From assembly GCA_035317605.1 (NCBI GenBank), contig DATHGT010000212.1:1-25002 (forward strand): a stretch of 25,002 bases of DNA. Reading direction: 5' to 3'. The notes beneath the pieces are model-generated. The model was not told the origin of the DNA. It was given only the letters and a program-made list of their open reading frames with translations, and searched no databases. The DNA is from DATHGT01 sp035317605. Lineage in GTDB: Bacteria; Methylomirabilota; Methylomirabilia; Rokubacteriales; CSP1-6. Below are positions 18,104-25,002 of the stretch, one piece after another. The position numbers were made by a program, and so were the translations under genes. Numbering within the stretch: the first letter of the stretch is position 1; every line of letters begins with the position of its first letter.

Positions 18104-19027
18104 CTGAAGATCCTCTTCTACGGAACTCCGGAGTTCGCGCTGCCGACGCTGGAGGCGTTGCTGCGCCACCACGACGTCGTCGGTGTCGTCACCCAGCCGG
18201 ATCGGCTGGCGGGTCGAGGGCAGAAGTTGACGGCGCCGCCGGTGAAGGTGCGGGCGGAGGCGGCGGGCCTCACGGTGCTCCAGGCGCCGCGCCTGCGCGA
18301 TCCCGGCTGGCCCGAGCGGCTCCGCGAGTTCCGGGCCGATGTCGGGGTGGTGGTCGCGTTCGGCCAGATCCTGTCGCGAGCCGTGCTCGACGCGCCGGCG
18401 CGCGGATCGATCAACGTCCACGCCTCGCTGCTGCCGCGCTACCGCGGCGCGGCGCCGATCGCGTGGGCGATCATGCGCGGCGAGCGAGCGACGGGCATCA
18501 CCACGTTCCAGATGGACGAGGGGATGGACACGGGGGCGATGCTGCTCACCGCGTCGACGCCGATCGGCCCCGAAGAGACGGCGGGCGAGCTGGCCGCGCG
18601 ACTCGCGCCGCTCGGCGCTGACGCGCTGATCGACACGCTGGCCCGGCTCGACACGCTGACGCCGACGCCGCAGCGTCACGAGGAGGCCACCTCCGCGCCG
18701 CGCCTCAAGAAGACGGATGGCGATCTCGACTGGACGCGTCCAGCGCGCGAGATCGCCGACCGCGTCCGTGGCTGCAACCCCTGGCCGGGAGCGTCGACCA
18801 CGACACCGAACGGGCCGCTGAGAATCTGGCGCGCGCGCCCGCTCGACGCGGCCACGACCGCCGCACCGGGAACGCTCGTCGCGACCGGCGACACGCTCGC
18901 GGTGGCGAGCGGCACCGGGCTCGTGCTTCCCGTCGAGGTCCAGCCGGAGAGTCGACGCGCGGTCACGTGGACGGAGTTCCTGCGCGGCGCGCGGCTGAGG
19001 GCGGGCGCCTGCCTGTCAGTGCCGTGA
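18104..19027 (+). CDS. fmt: Methionyl-tRNA formyltransferase, apparent CTG start
   Basis: A 307-residue enzyme that formylates Met-tRNA(fMet) with 10-formyl-THF. The catalytic residues are Asn104 and His106 in INVHASLLPRYRGAAPI and Asp142 in MDEGMDTGAM. The conserved N-terminus KILFYGTPEFALPTLEALL begins directly after CTG 18104, exactly where relatives have Met (MKILFMGTPEF). No ATG, GTG or TTG lies in this frame between it and the region of def. The first standard start, TTG 18158, would delete the GTPEF strand-loop of the folate-binding domain. The gap to def is 4 bp; no Shine-Dalgarno is evident. The stop overlaps rsmB as GTGA. Identity is certain; the start rests on homology. Confidence 0.95.
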   Translation: MKILFYGTPEFALPTLEALLRHHDVVGVVTQPDRLAGRGQKLTAPPVKVRAEAAGLTVLQAPRLRDPGWPERLREFRADVGVVVAFGQILSRAVLDAPARGSINVHASLLPRYRGAAPIAWAIMRGERATGITTFQMDEGMDTGAMLLTASTPIGPEETAGELAARLAPLGADALIDTLARLDTLTPTPQRHEEATSAPRLKKTDGDLDWTRPAREIADRVRGCNPWPGASTTTPNGPLRIWRARPLDAATTAAPGTLVATGDTLAVASGTGLVLPVEVQPESRRAVTWTEFLRGARLRAGACLSVP

Positions 19028-20379
19028 CTTCACGGCTCGCCGTGACCTCACCGGCGCGCGCGGTGGCCGCGCGCGTGCTCATCCGCGTGGAGACGGAAGG
19101 CGCGTTCGCGGATCTCGCGCTCGACGCCGAGCTGAACCGCGCCGAGGCCGCTCCCCGCGACGCGGCGCTGGCCACCGAGCTGGTCTACGGGACGCTCCGC
19201 TGGCAGCGCTACCTCGACTGGATCCTCGCCCCGCACTCGCGCCGTCCCCTCGCACGACTGGACCCGCGCCCACGCGCGCTGCTGCGGATGACGGCCTATC
19301 AGCTCGTCTACCTCGAGCGGGTCCCGGCGTTTGCCGCCGTCAACGACGCGGTGTCGCTGGCCGGCCAGCGCGCCCGGCCCGGGGTGCCCGAGTTCGTCAA
19401 CGCCGTGCTGCGATCGTTCACGCGGCGCGGAGCGCGGGAGCGGGAACCGGCGCCGCCCTCGGATCCGGTCGATGCTCTGGCCGTGCGCTGCTCGTTTCCC
19501 ACGTGGCTGGCCCGGCGCTGGGTCGAGCGCTACGGCGCCGAGGAAGCGGGCGCGCTGATGCGCGCGCTGAACGAGCGCCCGCCCCTCACCCTGCGCGCCA
19601 ACACGCTCGCCATCACGCGCGACGCGCTGGCCGCACGGCTCCGCGACGAAGACCACGTCGACACGACGCCGACCCGCTGCGCGTCCGAGGGACTGATCGC
19701 GGCGCACGGAGGTCGACCAGGCGCGTGGCGAGCGTTCGCCGACGGCGCGTTCGTCGTGCAGGACGAGTCGTCGATGCTGGTCGCGCGCCTGCTCGATCCC
19801 AAGCCCGGCGACACCGTGGTCGACGCCTGCGCCGCCCCCGGCACCAAGACCACGCACCTCGCCCAGCTCATGAACAACCGCGGTCGCATCCTCGCCTTCG
19901 ATCCCCAGCCCGCGCGACTGGCGCTCGTGGGTGAGGCCGCCGCGCGCCTCCGCGTGACGATCGTGAACGTCCACGACGGGGCCGTGGAGACCTTGGCGCC
20001 GCGCTTCGCCGGCTCGTGCGACGCCGTGCTCGTCGACGCCCCGTGCACGAACCTCGGCGTGCTCCGGCGCAACCCGGAAGTGAAGTGGCGGCGCCAGCCA
20101 GCCGACGTCGCGGCCAGCGCCGGGCGCCAGCGGACGATCCTGTTCGCGGCGGCCACCCTGCTGAAGCCGGGCGGCCGGCTCGTCTACGCGACGTGCTCGC
20201 TGGAGCCCGAGGAAAACGACGGGGTGATCAGGGCCTTGCTGGCCGAGCGCGGCGATCTGGTGGTCGACGCGCCGACCGACTTCCCGCTGCCCCTCGACGG
20301 GGACGGCGTCCTGCGCTGCCTGCCGCATCGTCACGGCGGCGACGGGTTCACGGCGATTCGCCTGCGCCGGATGGTATAA
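19024..20379 (+). CDS. rsmB: 16S rRNA m5C967 methyltransferase
   Basis: A 451-residue methyltransferase. An N-terminal NusB-like RNA-binding domain (about 10-140, with TELVYGTLRWQRYLDWIL and VNAVLRSF) is followed by a Rossmann SAM domain with VVDACAAPGTKTTHLAQLM (265-283). The two family cysteines are Cys341 in VDAPCTNLGVLRRNPEVKW (catalytic site region) and Cys391 in YATCSLEPEEN. GTG 19024 overlaps the fmt stop (GTGA) and leads straight into the NusB-like part; longer frames into fmt are unlikely. Followed by rpe after 12 bp. Confidence 0.96.
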   Translation: MTSRLAVTSPARAVAARVLIRVETEGAFADLALDAELNRAEAAPRDAALATELVYGTLRWQRYLDWILAPHSRRPLARLDPRPRALLRMTAYQLVYLERVPAFAAVNDAVSLAGQRARPGVPEFVNAVLRSFTRRGAREREPAPPSDPVDALAVRCSFPTWLARRWVERYGAEEAGALMRALNERPPLTLRANTLAITRDALAARLRDEDHVDTTPTRCASEGLIAAHGGRPGAWRAFADGAFVVQDESSMLVARLLDPKPGDTVVDACAAPGTKTTHLAQLMNNRGRILAFDPQPARLALVGEAAARLRVTIVNVHDGAVETLAPRFAGSCDAVLVDAPCTNLGVLRRNPEVKWRRQPADVAASAGRQRTILFAAATLLKPGGRLVYATCSLEPEENDGVIRALLAERGDLVVDAPTDFPLPLDGDGVLRCLPHRHGGDGFTAIRLRRMV

Positions 20380-20391
20380 GAGAAGCCAGCG

Positions 20392-21063
20392 ATGAAGATT
20401 GCGCCCTCGATCCTCTCGGCCGATTTCGGGGCGCTCGGCGAGGACATCGCCCGCGTGGAGAGCGCGGGCGCCGACCTGCTCCACGTCGACGTGATGGACG
20501 GCTGCTTCGTGCCCAACATCACGATCGGGCCCGTGGTGGTCGCGGCCATCCGCAAGCGCACGCGGCTGCCCCTCGACGTCCACCTGATGATCGTGGAGCC
20601 CGAGCGCTACCTCGCTGACTTCGCGCACGCGGGGGCCGACTCGCTGACCGTCCACGCCGAGGCGTGCCCCCACCTCAGCCGTACCCTCGCCCAGATCCGC
20701 GAGCTGGGCGCGCGGGCCGGCGTCGCCCTCAATCCGGCCACGCCGCCGGATGTCCTCGAGTACGTGCTCGACGATCTGGACCTGGTGCTGGTCATGTCGG
20801 TGAACCCGGGCTTCGGGGGTCAGAAGTTCATTCCCAGCGCGTATGCCAAGGTCCACCGAGTGCGGGCGATGCTGGGCCCGCGGCCGGCGGACGTCTCGGT
20901 GGACGGAGGCGTCAAGCTGGAGCACGCGCGCCCGCTCGCCGAGCAGGGCGCGTCCGTACTGGTGGCGGGGTCGGCCATCTTCGAAGCCGCCGATCCCGCG
21001 GACATGGTGAAAAAACTGCGGAGCGCCGCCGCGCCGAGCGGATCACTGGCGGCATCCTCGTGA
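20392..21063 (+). CDS. rpe: Ribulose-phosphate 3-epimerase
   Basis: A 223-residue TIM-barrel enzyme that interconverts ribulose-5-phosphate and xylulose-5-phosphate in the pentose phosphate pathway or Calvin cycle. It begins MKIAPSILSADF. The metal and catalytic residues are His31 and Asp33 (HVDVMDG), His64 (VHLMI) and Asp171 (VDGGV). The phosphate loop MSVNPGFGGQKF is complete. It follows rsmB by 12 bp. Intervening genes seen in Bacillus (rlmN, prpC, prkC, rsgA) are absent here. Confidence 0.97.
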   Translation: MKIAPSILSADFGALGEDIARVESAGADLLHVDVMDGCFVPNITIGPVVVAAIRKRTRLPLDVHLMIVEPERYLADFAHAGADSLTVHAEACPHLSRTLAQIRELGARAGVALNPATPPDVLEYVLDDLDLVLVMSVNPGFGGQKFIPSAYAKVHRVRAMLGPRPADVSVDGGVKLEHARPLAEQGASVLVAGSAIFEAADPADMVKKLRSAAAPSGSLAASS

Positions 21064-21071
21064 GGACATCA

Positions 21072-22184
21072 ATGCGGTTTTCGATCGTCGTGCTCGTCGC
21101 GTGTTTGCTGTGGATGACCGTGGCTCCCGCCGCCGCCCAGCTCGGCGACCCGCTCTCCCTGGCGGCGCTGGGCGTCCTCCTGCCGTTCTTCAGCGACCCG
21201 GCGGCCGGGTTCGTGTCGGTGTTCGAGCTCACCTCGCCGGTGGTGCCGGGGACGATCGGCTTCGCCCCGCCCACCGATTTCACCAACCCGATCCACGCGG
21301 TCTTCTTCAACGCGACGTGTACCCGCACCACCTCGAACTCGGACGTGTTCACCTCGAAGCAGACCAAGGCCATCATCAGCACGGTCTCTCCGCTCTCGCT
21401 GACCTACAACGGCCTGGCCGCCTTCGCCACCTCGCCCGGCGGCAACGACCTGATCCAGACGAACTTTCCGTTCTTCTCGCGCACGCACTGGATCGACGTC
21501 AAGACCGGGCGCCTGCGCGAGCTGGAGCCGATCACGGTCGCCGCCTTCCTGGGCCTCGCGCCCGGGTTCCTTCCGCTCGTCGTCAACCCGGGAGCGGGCG
21601 CCTCGATCGAGCTGGGGCCTCCCTTCGTGTGGAATCCGCTGCGCAGCGCGGTGACCTTCGTCACCCCGCAGGAGTCGGCGTCCGTGCGGGGATCGCTGTA
21701 CCTGATCTGTCCGCGAGCGACCATTCAGAGCCCCACCGGGGGCGGCGTCTTCTCCGTGCCGTCGTTCCCGCGGCTGGTCAACCGCGACGGCTCCTTCGGC
21801 TTCCAGCCCGGGCACGTGATCACCAACAACTCGGTATCGAGGCTCCGCGCCCGCGTCTACGACGACAACGAGGCGCTCTCGCGCGACTACGAGATCCCCT
21901 GCGATTGCCTGACCGCGCGCAGCCTCCTGGACATCGACGGCGGATACGCCGGTCCCCCCACCAACCTCGGCGCGGGCACCGTCCCCGTCTGGTACACGGA
22001 GATCGAGTCGACGGCGCAATCCGCCAACCCGCTGCTGGGCGGCACCGCGGCGGCGCACAACTCGTTCACCGGCTACTGGGGCCTCGAGGTCACCGGCTCG
22101 TCGGCGACGCTCTTCCACCGGCTGAGCAGCGCGTCCCTCGACAACCTCTCGAGCGGGAGCTTCAACCCCTTCAGCAACCGATAG
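21072..22184 (+). CDS. Secreted protein of unknown family
   Basis: A 370-residue protein with a clear Sec signal peptide: MRFS, hydrophobic core about 5-19, and a likely cleavage after APAAA near residue 22. The mature part is rich in Ser, Thr, Gly, Pro and Phe, with only four Cys (83, 213, 277, 279). It has no repeats, membrane anchor, lipobox or enzyme motif that I recognise; short hydrophobic strands suggest an all-beta extracellular or periplasmic protein. ATG 21072 fits the signal peptide; GTG 21060, overlapping the rpe stop as GTGA, would add four residues. It is the only envelope gene in a run of core genes and the last before the ffh promoter. Confidence 0.88.
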   Translation: MRFSIVVLVACLLWMTVAPAAAQLGDPLSLAALGVLLPFFSDPAAGFVSVFELTSPVVPGTIGFAPPTDFTNPIHAVFFNATCTRTTSNSDVFTSKQTKAIISTVSPLSLTYNGLAAFATSPGGNDLIQTNFPFFSRTHWIDVKTGRLRELEPITVAAFLGLAPGFLPLVVNPGAGASIELGPPFVWNPLRSAVTFVTPQESASVRGSLYLICPRATIQSPTGGGVFSVPSFPRLVNRDGSFGFQPGHVITNNSVSRLRARVYDDNEALSRDYEIPCDCLTARSLLDIDGGYAGPPTNLGAGTVPVWYTEIESTAQSANPLLGGTAAAHNSFTGYWGLEVTGSSATLFHRLSSASLDNLSSGSFNPFSNR

Positions 22185-22202
22185 CCGCGCGCCGGCGCGC
22201 GG
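22185..22202. terminator. Perfect 18-bp G+C palindrome after the secreted-protein gene
   Basis: CCGCGCGCCGGCGCGCGG begins at the base after the TAG stop and is fully self-complementary, so RNA could fold into a short, very stable stem. No T-run follows (only TGATTTGAT), so this is a possible Rho-independent-like stop or mRNA 3'-end stabiliser, not a clear terminator. Confidence 0.4.
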
Positions 22203-22211
22203 CCGCGTGAT

Positions 22212-22240
22212 TTGATATCGGCCGCATGGTCGCGTAAAGT
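22212..22240 (+). promoter_or_regulatory. Candidate promoter for ffh-rpsP-rimM-trmD
   Basis: TTGATA (22212-22217) and TAAAGT (22235-22240) are 17 bp apart, matching 5/6 and 4/6 of the sigma70 hexamers, in a locally A+T-richer gap. The predicted start near 22246-22248 is only 3-5 nt before the ffh ATG, implying a nearly leaderless transcript if real. Confidence 0.4.
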
Positions 22241-22250
22241 CTGAGGTTCC

Positions 22251-23600
<1,350 letters not shown>

Positions 23601-23603
23601 CAC

Positions 23604-23846
23604 GTGGCCGTATCGATTCGATTGAGGCGAATGGGCTCGACGCGGAGGCCGTCCTACCGCGTGGTGGTGGCAGACTCGCGCTCGCCGCGCGACGGTCGAT
23701 TCATCGAGATCCTCGGGCACTACAACCCGCTGACCTCGCCGCCGACGGTGAAGATCGACCGGGAGAAGGTGCGGACCTGGATCTCCAAGGGCGCGCAGCC
23801 GTCGAACACCGTCAAGAAGCTCATCAAGAACGTCAAGGAGACCTGA
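23604..23846 (+). CDS. rpsP: 30S ribosomal protein S16
   Basis: An 80-residue 30S assembly protein, typical length. MAVSIRLRRMGSTRRPSYRVVVADSRSPRDGRFIEILGHYNP is the family signature, and KVRTWISKGAQPSNTVKKL follows. The start is GTG 23604, 3 bp after the ffh stop. rimM follows directly, without the small KH-domain gene found here in many Gram-positive genomes. Confidence 0.97.
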   Translation: MAVSIRLRRMGSTRRPSYRVVVADSRSPRDGRFIEILGHYNPLTSPPTVKIDREKVRTWISKGAQPSNTVKKLIKNVKET

Positions 23847-23862
23847 CATCGACGAGGGCCTC

Positions 23863-24366
23863 GTGGCCATCGGCGAGATCGCGCGGGTGCACGGCCTGCG
23901 CGGTGAGGTCCGCGTGACGCCGCTCACGGATCATCCCGAGCGGTTCGAGCGCGTGACCGAGTGCGTGCTGTGGGATGCGACGCGGGACGAACGGGAGACG
24001 CGTCGCATCACCACGGCCCGCCGTCACGGTGACACCCTGCTCGTCACCTTCGCCGGCTGCGCCTCGCCGGAGGACGCCCGCACGCTGGTGGGCCGCCTGA
24101 TCGCCCTGCCCCGCGCCGACGCGCTGCCGCCGCCGGACGGCAGCTTCTACCCCTGGCAGCTCGAGGGCGCCCGCGTCACCACCGAAGACGGCCGGCTGGT
24201 CGGCCGCGTCACCGGGATCGAGCGCGGGGGCGCCCAGGACCTGTGGGTGGTGACCGGTGACGGGCGCGAGCACCTCATCCCCGCGGTGCCGGACATCGTG
24301 CTCGACGTCGACATCGCCGCCGGTCGTGTGGTCATCCGTCCCCCCGACGGCCTGCTGGATCTCTGA
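23863..24366 (+). CDS. rimM: 16S rRNA processing/ribosome maturation factor RimM
   Basis: A 167-residue 30S maturation factor that binds S19 and the 16S 3' domain. The N-terminal RimM domain reads MAIGEIARVHGLRGEVRVTPLTDHPERF. The C-terminal PRC-barrel carries the conserved FYPWQLEGARVTTEDGRLVGRVTGI and HLIPAVPDIVLDVDIAAGRVVI. The GTG start at 23863 has GAGGG 4 nt upstream; the preceding in-frame codons hold no better start. It is 16 bp after rpsP and 19 bp before trmD. Confidence 0.96.
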   Translation: MAIGEIARVHGLRGEVRVTPLTDHPERFERVTECVLWDATRDERETRRITTARRHGDTLLVTFAGCASPEDARTLVGRLIALPRADALPPPDGSFYPWQLEGARVTTEDGRLVGRVTGIERGGAQDLWVVTGDGREHLIPAVPDIVLDVDIAAGRVVIRPPDGLLDL

Positions 24367-24385
24367 CCCCGGCCCGCCGACGCTC

Positions 24386-25002
24386 ATGCGAATGGACATC
24401 GTCACCTTGTTTCCGGGGATCGTGGAGCCCGCGCTGTCGGAGTCGATGATCGGCCGCGCGCGGGCGCGCGGTCTCGTTGACATCCGGGTGGCCAATCTTC
24501 GAGACTATGCGGACGGCAAGCACCGGGTGACCGACGACTACACGTTCGGGGGCGGCAGCGGCATGGTGCTCAAGCCCGAGCCGTTGTTCGCGGCGGTCGA
24601 CGCGCTCCGCACGCCGGGCGCGCGGGTGCTCCTGATGGACCCGCGGGGACGAACGTTCGATCAGCGCGTCGCGCGGGAGCTGGCCGGCGAGAAGCACCTG
24701 ATCCTGCTGGCCGGACGCTACGAGGGCGTGGACGAGCGCGTGAGCCAGCACCTGGCCGACGACGCGCTCTCGATCGGCGACTACGTGCTCACCGGCGGCG
24801 AGCTGCCGGCCTTGGTGGTCGCCGACGCGGTGATCCGGCTGCTGCCCGGCGTGCTCGGGGGCGAGGACGCCGCCGAGCGCGAGTCGTTCACGGGCGGGCT
24901 CCTGGAGCCGCCGCAGTACACGCGCCCGGAAGAGTTTCGGGGCGCGCGGGTGCCCGGTGTGCTGCTGTCCGGCGATCACGCGCGCATCGCGCGGTGGCGC
25001 CG
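24386..25002 (+). CDS. trmD: tRNA (guanine-37-N1) methyltransferase TrmD (3' partial)
   Basis: Methylates G37 next to the anticodon and prevents frameshifting. 205 codons are present and the frame runs off the window, so roughly the last 40 residues are missing. It begins MRMDIVTLFPGIVEPAL. It contains the SPOUT trefoil-knot signatures LLAGRYEGVDERV and SIGDYVLTGGELPALVV and ends in LLSGDHARIARWRR, which includes the catalytic Asp region. ATG 24386 is chosen over ATG 24392, two codons later. rplS would be the expected next gene. Confidence 0.96.
   Translation, partial: MRMDIVTLFPGIVEPALSESMIGRARARGLVDIRVANLRDYADGKHRVTDDYTFGGGSGMVLKPEPLFAAVDALRTPGARVLLMDPRGRTFDQRVARELAGEKHLILLAGRYEGVDERVSQHLADDALSIGDYVLTGGELPALVVADAVIRLLPGVLGGEDAAERESFTGGLLEPPQYTRPEEFRGARVPGVLLSGDHARIARWR

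Noticed and set aside
22185..22250. A small RNA or riboswitch in the gap before ffh
   Set aside because: The gap is only 66 bp and is explained by a palindrome and a promoter candidate; no conserved RNA fold is recognisable.
23847..23862. Missing KH-domain gene between rpsP and rimM as an anomaly
   Set aside because: Many bacteria, including E. coli, have rpsP directly followed by rimM, so this is ordinary variation.

Overview
This is a high-GC bacterial chromosome segment (roughly 70% G+C by eye) holding mostly housekeeping genes packed tightly, with many GTG starts and 1-13 bp gene overlaps. Gene content and order resemble deep-branching, uncultured high-GC lineages such as Candidatus Rokubacteria/Methylomirabilota. 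That placement is an inference from style and order, not from a marker comparison.

Region 1 (1-5874, + strand) is a pyrimidine operon: carA (5' end outside the window), a small unknown gene, a two-gene cassette (a small predicted nuclease-fold protein plus a DUF2283 protein, resembling a toxin-antitoxin pair), carB and pyrF. The cassette sits between the two subunits of carbamoyl-phosphate synthase, and its last stop codon touches the carB start codon.

Region 2 (5886-11709, - strand), read from the far end, encodes a four-helix membrane protein, a cupin, a DUF420-like membrane protein, a MoxR AAA+ ATPase, a DUF58 protein, a TgpA-like membrane transglutaminase and finally pyrE. pyrE therefore faces pyrF tail to tail.

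Region 3 (11754-22184, + strand) begins at a clear sigma70-type promoter with a 14-bp palindrome in its spacer. The genes are yicC, remA-like (DUF370), gmk, rpoZ, coaBC, family-4 uracil-DNA glycosylase, priA, def, fmt, rsmB, rpe and a secreted protein of unknown family. The order largely matches the yloC-remA-gmk-rpoZ-coaBC-priA-def-fmt-rsmB-rpe region of Bacillus. Two features stand out: PriA has lost its recognisable helicase motifs, and fmt (and perhaps the glycosylase gene) appears to start at CTG.

Region 4 (22251-25002, + strand) is the ffh-rpsP-rimM-trmD cluster, covering protein targeting, a 30S protein, 16S maturation and tRNA m1G37 methylation. trmD runs off the right edge.

I found no rRNA, tRNA, CRISPR array, insertion sequence or phage. 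No gap without a gene exceeds 300 bases. The best candidates for something new are the cassette inside carAB, the helicase-dead PriA and the CTG starts. I do not see a convincing large undescribed system.
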